From: Quercus robur
Lineage: Eukaryota; Streptophyta; Magnoliopsida; Fagales; Fagaceae
Assembly: GCF_932294415.1 (NCBI RefSeq)
Contig: NC_065545.1
Coordinates: forward strand, 19,971,357-20,035,356
DNA length: 64,000 nucleotides
Direction: 5' to 3'
The notes under the pieces were generated by a model. It did no database searches. It was given only the letters and a program-made list of their open reading frames with translations, and was not told the origin of the DNA. Made by a program: the position numbers and the translations under genes. Below are positions 49,539 to 59,538 of this stretch, in pieces; within the stretch, counting starts at the first letter, position 1, and each line of letters opens with the position of its first letter.

Positions 49539-50598
49539 AGGCCTTGCTTTGTGTCCCATATTGGTGAGGGATAAATCTTATTATGAGTTTATAAGGCTTT
49601 GCATATTTTATGTTGTAAGTTGGAACACAATGGGCTAGGTGTTGGCTTGGGCTTGGGCTTGGGTTTGTTACATCATTCTTGCGCCTCACCTTTTTCCTTA
49701 CTTTCTTTTAGCCCAAATTTGATTTGATTTTGTTATGCCCGTTGGTGAGCATCTGAGCAACTCGTTGGGCATTTAATGAACAACCTGTCCGTTGGGCATC
49801 AAATCTGCACAGTAGCCGTTGGAGGTCATGTCCTTTAGTCAGACCACTTATCTTCCTTTAGTTGGCATATAAGAAACACTGTTTCATTTTCTTTTCTCTT
49901 CAGTTTTTAGCCTTGTTGCCGCCACTCTCCCTCCTCTGTTCAACTCTAAACTTTCTGCTCATCTCCACATAAAAAATTTCAGCATCATTTTTTAGTTTTA
50001 AGGAAAGGAAAATTAAGATTATTCTTAGTTCTTTTTGTTTGAGTGTGTGATCAACTTGAAGAAATCACTATAGTCTAATCTTGGAGGTTGTTCAGTCAAG
50101 AGAGCCATTCACACCGAGTGGCACGAATCAACCTTTAAAGATAACGTATTTTGCGAGATTCTATAGTTTGTGAGATCTTTCTAACTCTATCTATTTATTT
50201 TTGTTATTACTAATTTTTTAGGGTTTGTATTGTTGAATCAAAACTTGTTTATTTAGTCATATTTTCCAACACAAGTTATGTGCGGCACTTAACTAACATA
50301 TCAACAAATAATTGAGAAAGAAGCTAAGATTCAAACAACATATAACGTTAGGATGTAAGAGTTATTGACAAATCTAGTCCACTATCATCATTAATAATAA
50401 CAATTCATTATTATTTTATTCTTATACCATCACCTGTAACCCTAGTTACATGAACTTACATAAGAAAATATAACCATTTATGTTAATACATTGATTTTTG
50501 TTAGGTCTAAGTCCTCTAAATATATGAAAATACATGCATGCTTTTATCTTTGAAGATTATTGTATTGTAATTAGTTTACTTTAACAACGAATGTTCTT
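49539..50598. other. Intergenic; no second exon of the response regulator found
   Basis: I searched this stretch on the minus strand for the rest of a receiver domain (the Thr/Ser strand and the conserved Lys-Pro) and saw nothing. It is AT-rich with no recognised element. Confidence 0.5.
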
Positions 50599-50638
50599 TT
50601 TAAGATTGTGAGTTTCTACTTTGAAAACACATATATAC

Positions 50639-50887
50639 CTCAAGCCCATTCATGATCGGCATGTCCTGGTCCATCAGAATAATGGCGAATGAAGCTGCCC
50701 CTGATCGGTGAAGATCAACAGCTTGTTGTCCATTTTCTACCTCCTGAATCTCTTTCGTAAACTTGCTCAAGAGGACTCTATGGATTCTTCTAATGAGGCA
50801 GTCATCGTCCACGATAAGCACAGAAAAGCTCCTTTTAGCTTCGATGATTTTCACACTCCTTGAACTTGAAGCTTCCTTTCTAGACAT
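50639..50887 (-). pseudogene. Type-C response regulator (ARR22/24-like), first coding exon only
   Basis: The 83 codons encode the N-terminal part of a receiver domain of the two-component cytokinin/His-Asp phosphorelay: VLIVDDD (acidic pocket, 23-29), NGQQAVDLHR, and LMDQDMP with the phospho-acceptor Asp at about 73. The short N-terminus and HRSGAASF...ILMD wording match plant type-C response regulators, which lack an output domain. The exon stops at a good donor (GGGCTTGAG/GTATAT) in phase 0. The remaining receiver half, with the conserved Thr/Ser and Lys, is not seen in the next ~1.8 kb down to 48.8 kb, where a MITE lies. Upstream structure is preserved: a 5'-UTR intron and a TATA-like box. 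It is either a truncated gene or one with a long intron reaching further left; I favour truncation. Confidence 0.75.
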
Positions 50888-50909
50888 TATCTTTCCTCGT
50901 TTCAGAATC

Positions 50910-51480
50910 CTGTGGGCAATTAAACTTTTAATTTCTCAAACTTTATATTCCTTAATACTAAAACCATCCTACCTCTATTTTCAACTTCTACCCTCAAGTT
51001 GAGATTGTTAGGAATTTTTTTTAAATGGTTGTTTTACTTTTACATCAATGCCTTTAGATAATTAAAGATTAATCTAAATGCTCAAATACACACGTATGTT
51101 GCTTTTAGGATCCTATATTGTCAACTCGAAATACATTACATGAATCCATAAATACATTACATCTGTGCATGACATGATTGTAACAGGTGTGTAGAGAAAG
51201 TTTCTAATTAAAAAAAAAAAAAAAATTGTAGTTGGGATGTTTGAATTTTTTATTTATTTTACTCTACTTAAATATCTCTATGCTCTATTAGTTCACAAGT
51301 TTTAAGTTAGTAAGATCACTATATAATGGTATTTTGGAACATTCAAAATATTGAATCCAAAGTAAGAATCCTCCTGAATAGTAATATAGATAGTATAGAA
51401 GTATAAACAGAGTATACACAATTATATTCAAAATGTTTTACTTAATTACAAACAAATAAAGAAGATTTGAAAAGTCATAC
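50910..51480 (-). other. Predicted 5'-UTR intron of the response regulator
   Basis: The donor CCCAG/GTATGAC at 51480 and the acceptor GCCCACAG/GATTCTG at 50910 bracket 571 bases of AT-rich sequence, ending 22 bases before the ATG at 50887. The leader exon (about 51481-51530) contains a CT repeat. There is no transcript evidence. Confidence 0.6.
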
Positions 51481-51558
51481 CTGGGAAATGGGGATTATAA
51501 GACTTCAAACACGCTTGAACAGAGAGAGAGGCCTAATCACTAATGCTTGCTGAATGCT

Positions 51559-51568
51559 TCTTATAATA
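51559..51568 (-). promoter_or_regulatory. TATA-like box of the response regulator
   Basis: The minus strand reads ATATTATAAG about 80 bases upstream of the leader-exon donor. This is a weak but well-placed match. Confidence 0.35.
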
Positions 51569-51599
51569 TGAGCTTCTCCAATCACACAATAATACTATA

Positions 51600-52257
51600 T
51601 GTACAGGGATAATACTAGAGTTAGTAAGCAAGTTGGTAAGCAAGCTCTTGCTTGCACATGACGCATGAAGACTAAATTAGCAGCAAATCTAATGGCTATA
51701 TTAAGTCTGCGTTTGGATACCGCTTATTTTGCTAAAAAATGAAAACAATAAAAATAATAAAAATAAATTATTGTTCATGCTTGAAAGTACTGTTCAATAG
51801 GCGCTGGTTAAAAAAAAAAAAAACTGTTGAAAACGCCAGACACGTAAAATGTGGACGCAGATGCGCAAGGCAAACGCAAGCAGTCTTTATATTTCTCAGT
51901 GCTTCAATGCTCTAGATAACTCATTTTCATTTTCAGCTAGTGTACAAAATGGCCTTCCTTAAGTGCTTTTGATGATCTTGATCACGGAATCTCTAAACAA
52001 GTCACTAAATCAAGTTATTTTAATATGCCTTCTAAACCATATTATTCTCCGATTAATAAAATCTCCAATGCCCCCAACATAAAATTCTAGATAAACCGAG
52101 TGTACAATGCATTGTAGAGCTCATATTACAGTTGGTTAATTACTGTCTAAATTATTAATTATGTTAAGTAAACCAAACTAAGTTGAGCTAGTGGTTAACA
52201 ACTAGTTACACTTAAGTAATGATAGAGAGATATAAAACTTTGCTATTATCGTTTATG
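51600..52257. other. Intergenic with a decayed MITE
   Basis: TGCGTTTGGATACCGCTTAT at 51708 begins a MITE-like stretch reaching about 51870 (an inverted GTGGACGCAGA-like end is weak). No gene is supported. The sequence ends at the insertion site of the 10-kb LTR element. Confidence 0.45.
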
Positions 52258-52262
52258 AAAAC

Positions 52263-52764
52263 TGATGATGCCGTAATATCACCAGTGAGCAGCACAATCC
52301 ACGCTCGCTCCAGCTAACAACCTACAAGAAGAAAGAAGTGATCTCGCCGTGGGCACCGGTGTGGTGTCGACCAAATACCCTCCGACGGTCAAGTTAGAAT
52401 TGTTCTCAATTCTAGAGTGCTAGAGAGGGTAAATTATGCGTACCTTGATTCGCAAGAGTATTGTAGCTTTTATAGTAGAAGAAAGTTAGCTTCTCTTCCT
52501 TGGACTAGAAGTCTTTTCCTTATGGGAATCCTCTTGAGTAATCCCAAACGTGATGGACAAGACATTTCTTTGTAGAGGGGATCAGCGCGCGTATTTTCCG
52601 GAATGTTCCTTGCGCTAGGTTTCTAGTTTCCTTGGAGACCACACGTGCGCGCCAAGAGTATGGAACTGCTTTAGGCCACTGGGCTCTACCGTTGCCGGCC
52701 CATGGGCTCGGATCCATCAGGCCCAATGTCATGAAAGTCCATTGAGCTAAATTTTGCCCCTTCA
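52263..52764 (-). repeat. 3' LTR of the Tat element
   Basis: 502 bases, TG...CA. On the minus strand it starts TGAAGGGGCAAAATTTAGC and ends GGCATCATCA, about 97% identical to 61777-62278. A purine-rich tract (GGGTGAAGGGGGCAGC) lies immediately upstream on the element strand. Confidence 0.95.
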
Positions 52765-52969
52765 GCTGCCCCCTTCACCCTATGGGTCCGTCAACTCTTA
52801 TATAGACGAACCCTTAGGGTGACGGTTAGATATTGTTTGGATTTCACGAACAGAGAAAATTTAGGACGGTGCCATATGATTACTAAAGTTGACGGTTTTC
52901 TAGGAGAAGACAGATTGCGACAATTTTTAAGGCAGATAGCCAAGCATTTATGAGCATGCCACGTGTCGC

Positions 52970-55470
52970 ATTTTGATTGGGTTTTCTATCGGATCGAAGC
53001 GTCGCTTCGTCTTCCGTGCATTCCAGGTATATATATTACGCCTCTCAATCCTCATTTCTTCATTTCACAGCCAAAACACATTGTCAGAGCGTAACCGTCA
53101 TCTTTGTCAGAACAGCCCGTCGCCCATACAAAACAGTCAATCATACAACCGTCAACTTCCAGTTACTTCAAAGAACGGTGAGTATTGCTATTATTATATG
53201 CAAGTTTTTGAATTTGGCAGTTATATGTAGACAGACCTATACAACCGTCAATACTCTTAGATCCATCAGTTTTAGGTTTTGCCGTCATTATAGGAAATGT
53301 CTAGTGCGTCAAGTAACCAGTCAATGGTTCGTGATGGGACGGAATATGAGGAAGTATACCCGTTCTGTCATAAAGACCAAGAGAGTCCTGGCGAAGAGAG
53401 GAGTCTGTCCGCCTCTTCCTCGTCCTCAATAAATGAGGATATGGAGATGGTTGAAGTAGAAGAATTGTCTGATAACGGCGAGGATCTACCATCGGAACCC
53501 GTCGTCTATGCTGATGGACTTAGGGAGTTCATCATGCTAACAGAGTGGACGGTGCACAAATTTACTTTCGTCATTAAGGAGAAACACTTCAACAGATTTA
53601 GGGTCAACTTTCAAATTCCGGACTACATTCCAATCCGTCTGCCCTACGTATCAAAGAAATGCTATTACGACGGGGTGGTATCAAAGAAATGCTATTACGA
53701 CGGGGTGGAAGGTGTCGGAGTGTATGAACAGATGTTGAAGGCGGGGCTTAGATTTTCGCTAAGTAGACTGCATAGAGAGCTTTTAAAGTATCTGGGTCTG
53801 TCTGTCAACCAAATATCCCCAAATGCCTAGAGGGTCTTCATTGCCATGGAGATACTCTATGGTGCAATGACTGACGGTGCACGAAGGCTGACGGTGCGTG
53901 AATTCCTTCATTGCTACCATCCATACGAGATTGACAAGTCAAGGGGAATTTATAGTTTTGCCAATAGAAGCCTGTTGCTGAAGGTCATATTTGAAACACC
54001 AGACTCAAATAGAGACTGGAAGAGTTGCTATTTCTTCATGGAGGGTGACGAATGGATGAGCCATCTAGGGGAGACGGAGTTTATGCCCGTCGACACAACT
54101 TGGGGTGTTTTACATTCATCTCGTATGAATCCGTCACATTTTGCTTGATATATTGCATTCATCAGCTTTGGCTGTTTTCTCTAACCGTTTACTTCATCTG
54201 CAGGTAGACGGCGCCCCCAAGTCAGCGTTGAAGAGTTCGGCTTCCTAGAAAGAATTTTCCAGAAGACGAAGCCAGAAGAACGGACTTGGGCAAAGTTGGT
54301 AAATCCAAAAACAATCCATTGGTATTATGACGGTCCCGAACCTACCTGTGAGGCCATCAGATACGACGAAAGAGTTCACAGACGTAAGTCCATCAGCTTT
54401 ACTTTTCTTAAGTAGTTTTAATTTATGTAGATAGCTTCATCCGTCCTGTATTGCAGAAATGGACGACGCAAAGAGGAGGGCATTGATAAGGTCACAGGCC
54501 GTCAAGCAAAAGGAGACGGGCGAGGTTATGGTTCCTAAGGGGACGGTTTCGTCGGCGAGGAGGAAGCAGCCATCCAAGTCGGACCGTCCACATAAGCAGC
54601 AGAAGGTTCCTTTGGAACCCGTTATAGGCTTGATGGCTGAGGATGCGAAGACCGTCACCCTAGCGAAACAAGGGTCTGGCAAGGACTTAATGAAGGCCCC
54701 GTCCACCAGCCAGGAAAAACCTCCTCCTCTTCTCCGTGATGACTCCAAATTTGCCTTGGAGAAACTTTCGTCAATAATTTCCTCAGAGGATTATGAGGAC
54801 CTGGGTAATCATTCGACGGAGGCAATGGGGGAGACGGGTCTGTTTGCTGTTGCTCAGGTAACTTTATCCGTCGATTTTCGTCTGTCAACTTTTCTTAGCC
54901 TTTTGTTCAACACCCTTTTAACTTGTTTATTTCAGTCCTTGGTTATGATGAAGGGCCTAATGGACCGGTGCCTAAACCGTGAGGCGGCACTGGAACGTGT
55001 ACGGGCGAAGGCAGAGCAGACGAAGGGCGAACTTAGTCAACTTCATAAGTGGAAGTCCACAATGGAGAAGAAGTTCGACCTGTCAGAGAAGACGAGGAAA
55101 GAGCTTGAGCAGAGGATGGAGGAAGCTGGGAAGGCCTTGGAAGCTAAAGACGAGGAAATAAAGGACTTGAAGGAAAAGCTCCGTCAAGCCAAAGAGGATG
55201 CTGTCCGTGAATACCAAGACTCCGAGGCTTTGTTGAGAGAGCTGGGGGGATCGTTCCTTCAAGGCTTCGACGATGCACTCCGTCAGCTTAAAAAAGCCTA
55301 CCCTGACTTGGATGTATCAATGATAAACGTCAATGATCAAGATCGGACGTCTGCTCTGCCCGTCACTTCAGAGAATACGGATGACCTATTTGGTGATGAT
55401 GCGGTTCAGGGTGACGGAGAATCAGTCCCGTCGAAGGATGCCCAAGTTGCCGACCTAAAAAAGTAGACTG
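52970..55470 (+). mobile_element. Antisense coding region of the Tat element (gypsy-type Transposase_28-like)
   Basis: Plus-strand coding blocks (about 53297-53830, 53846-54148 and 54459-55466) lie opposite to gag-pol. The first two resemble the Pfam family 'putative gypsy type transposon' (PF04195), by recall: a receptor-less helical block with MLKAGLRFSLSRLHRELLKY and LGLSVNQISPNA, then LTVREFLHCYHPYEID and DWKSCYFFMEGDEWM. The last block is a long coiled coil (Glu/Lys heptads over about 54990-55240) with a disordered acidic end. A TATA-like GTATATATATTACG near 53028 precedes the region. GACGG/CCGTC words are very frequent throughout. A 30-base in-frame tandem repeat is present near 53650-53710. 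The function of such antisense genes is unknown. Part of a broken element. Confidence 0.75.
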
Positions 55471-55789
55471 ATATTACTTAGTATTTTTTGTAATTTACTT
55501 TGAGAACAATCCGTCCGTCCTTTTTTTGTATTAAACAGTTGCCCCCTAGGCTTTTTATCTATTTATTAATGCTATACTTTATTTTTATGCTTTCTTTTAC
55601 TGTTTGGAACTTTCTTAAAAATCCGTCCTCCTCATGAAGGAGAGATTAAGAAAATACTCGTCTATCCGAGTGTATTTCTAGCCAACGTTCAATCCGTCCA
55701 CAGTGTGGAGTTCTATTATTTTTGTGTTGATTGCTCCGTCCATTTGGATGATCTGGGACAGGTATAACATCCTCTAGGTGGTCCGTCAA

Positions 55790-56245
55790 CTTTTCACAGT
55801 CTTGGTAATCCGTCCACTTTTGGACTTGTAATTTTGTTCACCGTTTTGGTGATCCGTCCACTTTGTGGACAGTTTTTTCATCAACTTAGTGATCCGTCCA
55901 CTTTGAGGACAGTTTTTCATCACCTTAGTGATCCGTCCACTTTGTGGACTTGTAAATTAGTTCACCATTTTGGTGATCCGTCCACTTTGTGGACTTGTAA
56001 TTTCACCGTTTTGGTGATCCGTCCTCTTTGTGGACAGTTTTTTCATCACCTTAGTGATCCGTCCACTTTGTGGATTTGTATATTAGTTCACCGTTTTGGT
56101 GATCCGTCCACTTTGTGGACAGTTTATTCGCCACCTTAGTGATCCGTCCACTTTGTGGACTTGTAATTTCACCGTTTTGGTGATCCGTCCACTTTGTGGA
56201 CAGTTTTTTTTCATCACCTTAGTGATACGTCCACTTTGTCGATTT
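55790..56245. repeat. ~42-bp tandem array with GTCCAC/GTGGAC hairpins
   Basis: About ten units carry GATCCGTCCACTTTGTGGAC at 41-46-base spacing (for example near 55849, 55891, 55929, 55975, 56017, 56058, 56100, 56142 and 56183). Within each, GTCCAC-TTT-GTGGAC is a perfect 6-bp inverted repeat. Alternate units differ in the linker (ACAGTTTTTTCATCACCTTA versus TTGTAATTTCACCGTTTTG). The array sits between the 3' end of the plus-strand antisense region and the 3' end of minus-strand pol. Confidence 0.92.
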
Positions 56246-56429
56246 TGTTGCCTGTATAATATACATTCGTAATAAACATCCATGTGAAAAATCAAAGTTG
56301 TGTCTGAATATTCTTCTTTAAAGAAAATGCGTTTGTAGAAAAAGTATTTGCCCCCTTGGGCTTAAAAAGGCACAAAAAGATTGTAGCAAAAGTGAAAAGG
56401 AAAGACTAGTAAATTGTAGCTAAAAGATT

Positions 56430-57680
56430 AGAATAAAATAAACTTGGAAATCGCCGGTTCCCCATATTTTCCTCTACTGGTAGTATTTCCGAAGATGCTC
56501 CGTGTTCCAAGGGTGCTGCAGCTTTTGTCCGTCCATCGTCTCAAGGTGGTAGGTTCCCTTCCTTTGCCATGACGCGATCCTGTAGGGTCCTTCCCAGTTG
56601 GGGCCGAGTTTTCCTTGTGAAGGATCTCTAGCGGCACCCATTACTTTCCGTAGTACGAGGTCCCCGACCTGGAAGCCCCTGTGCCTCACTTTGTTGTTGT
56701 AGTGTTTCGCCATGAGATCCTAATAGCGCGCCAACCTCTGTTCTGCTGTCGCCCTGACTTCGTCCAGTAGATCAAGCTGGAGGCGCATACCTTCTTTGTT
56801 CATATTCTCGTCGTAGCTCTCCACCCGGTAACTCGTGAGCCCCACTTCTGCGGGAATGACAGCTTCGGTTCCATATGCGAGTCAGAATGGTGTTTCTCCT
56901 ATAGGAGTTCTTGCTGTGGTCCGGTATGCCCATAGGACGCTAGGTAGTTCGTCTGGCCAGATACCCTTTGCCCCCTCAAGACGGGTCTTGATTATTTTGA
57001 GCAGGGACCTATTCGTGACCTCAACTTGCCCGTTTGCCTGTGGGTGTGCGGGTGACGAGTAGTGATTCTTGATCCCTAGCTCCACGCAGAAGTCTCTGAA
57101 CATGCTGTTGTCGAATTGCTTACCGTTGTCAGAGACCAGTACCCTGGGTATCTCGTACCTACATATGATATTTCTCCAGATAAAACTCCGGATGTTTTTC
57201 TCCGTGATGGTGGCTAAAGCTTCTGCCTCGACCCATTTAGTGAAGTAGTTTATACCGACGACCAAGAATTCCAGCTGCCGGATAGCCGTCGGAAATGGGC
57301 CCATAATATCAAGTCCCCATTGTGTGAACGGCCAGGGTGCCGTCATAGGTGTCAGCTCTTCGAACGGCTGCCTGATGAAATTGCTGAACCTCTGGCATTT
57401 GTCGCAAGATTGGACATAAGCTTGCGCATCCTTCATCATTGTAGGCCAGTAGTATCCTGCTTGGATCAATTTGTGTACCAGTGATCGTGCGCCTGAGTGG
57501 TTTCCGCAGATACCCTCGTGTACTTCTCTCATTACATAGTCTGCTTCTTCTTGGCACAAACACCTTAGGTATGGTCGAGAGAAGCCCCTTTTATATAGGA
57601 CATCCTTCATCAGCACGAATCGTGACGCCTGGACCTTCAACTTCCTTGTGGCGCCCTTTTCCTCTGGTAACACCCGTCCC
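56430..57680 (-). mobile_element. Integrase region of the Tat element
   Basis: Blocks show the zinc-binding HHCC region (GNHSGARSLVHK, SCDKCQRFSN), core motifs WGLDIMGPF, VVGINYFTKWVEAE, LVSDNGKQFDN and NHYSSPAHPQANGQVE, and the C-terminal GDLVLRKVMGA...KLGPNWEGPYRI block typical of plant Ty3 elements. Part of a broken element. Confidence 0.9.
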
Positions 57681-57837
57681 TTAGGTAGGAGATCAATGGC
57701 GTGGTCCAGTTATGTTTAGAGTTCACCACCTGCATATTTGTCCCGTCATCGATAAGTGAAGATATTTGGACGAATGATAATACCTGTTCGGGAACCAGCA
57801 TGAATTCGGCTGATGTAGCTTTTGCTAGTTGGTCAGC

Positions 57838-59400
57838 CTATTCGTTCTCTTCTCTTGGGACCTGAATGAATTCGACTTTGAGGCTGTTGATTCGGTATCT
57901 CACTTCTTCCAGATATCTCTTCATTCTATCGTTCTTGCACTCGTAGTCGCCATTGATCTGACTTGTTACCACTTGTGAATCGCAGTGGACAATTATGTTT
58001 TTTGCTCCCGCGGCCCTCGCAAGGTCTAGCCCTGCGATCAGGGCTTCATACTTTGCCTCGTTGTTGGTTGTTGGGAAATCTAATCGGATCATGCATTGTA
58101 TCGTGTCCCCCTGCGGAGTTTTAATCACTACTCCGGCTCCTCCGGCTCGTTTGTTTGAGGATCCGTCTGTGTGGATACTCCACTGTTCCTTCTCTTCTAC
58201 CAACTGGTTCCCCCCGAGTGTGAACTCGGCGATGAAGTCAGCTACTGCCTGTCCTTTTATGGTCGTCCGCGGGCGGTACTAGATGTCGAATTCGCTTAGC
58301 TCTATTGCCTACAAGGCCATCCTTCCTGCTGCTTCGGGGCTATTCATGGCTTTTCTCAGCGGCTTGTCTGTTAAGACAATGATTGTATGCGCCTGGAAGT
58401 ATGGCTTAAGCCTCCGCGCAGTGATTACTAATGCGAAAGCCAACTTCTCCATCTGAGGGTACCTCTCTTCTGTTCCACGGAGCGCACGGCTGGTAAAGTA
58501 GACGGGTTTCTGTATCTCGTCCTCCTCCCTTACCAAGGCTGCGCTTACTGCGGCACTCGAGACTGCCAAATAAAGGTAGAGTTCCTCTCCGTGTATGGAC
58601 GGACTGAGCAGTGGCGGAGACGAGAGATATGTCTTCAAGTCGTTGAAAGTCGTTTGGCATTCATCCGTCCACTCAAATGACTTTCTCAGAGTGCGGAAGA
58701 ATGGCAAACACCTATCCGTCGCCCTTGAGACGAACCTGTTTAGTGTTGCGATCTTTTCATTTAGACTTTGGATCTCTTTGACCGTCCTTGGTGGTTCCAA
58801 CTCCATTATTGCCCGTACCTTCTCCGGATTGACCTCTATTCCTCTTTGGGATACCATGTAACCCAAGAATTTTCCCGCCGTTACTCCGAACGCACACTTG
58901 TTCGGATTCAGCTTCGTGTTGAACGTTCGAAGCGTATCGAATGTTTCTCTGAGGTCGTCTAGGTGATCTTCTTCGTGCATGCTTTTAACCAGCATGTCGT
59001 CAACATAAACCTGAACGTTCCTGCCAATCTAATGTGTAAACATCTTGTTCATTAGCCTTTGGTATGTTGCTCCAGCATTTTTGAGTCCAAAAGGCATCAC
59101 CTTGTAGCAGAATAATCCCTGGCTTGTGACGAAAGAGGTCTTCTCCTGATCAGATTCGTCCATCCTGATCTGGTTGTAGCCAGAGAAAGCGTCCATGAAG
59201 CTGAGGAACTGGTGTCTTGCAGTCGAATCCACAAGGGTATCTATCCGTGGGAGCGGGTAGCTGTCTTTGGGACAAGCCTTGTTGAGGTCTGTGAAGTCTA
59301 CGCACATCCTCCAGCTTCCGTTGGCTTTTTTAACCATAACGACATTCGCCAGCCAGTCGGGATAATATACTTCTCGGATGAAACCTGCCTATAGTAACTT
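57838..59400 (-). mobile_element. RT, Ty3 RNase H and second RNase H of the Tat element
   Basis: The RT fingers/palm part shows MVKKANGSWRMCVDFTDLNK, the catalytic-side segment FSGYNQIRM and VMPFGLKNAGATYQRLMN. The thumb/connection part shows LNPNKCAFGV and GIEVNPEKVRAI. The Ty3 RNase H follows (LYLAVSSAAVSAALV, YPQMEKLAFALV). A separate RNase H block at 58203-57838 has HTDGSSNKRAGGAGVV, FPTTNNEAKYEALIAGLDLA and VHCDSQVVTSQINGDY, the archaeal-like type acquired by Tat elements. Part of a broken element. Confidence 0.92.
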
Positions 59401-59538
59401 CCGAACTTCCTCGGCTATGGCCTTATCCCGCTCCTGGGCGAAGACTCGTTTCTTTTGCCGGACTGGAGGGAAGGAGGGCGACACATTCAACTTGTGGACC
59501 ATGACCGATGGGTCAATTCCCGGCATGTCTTCATGATT

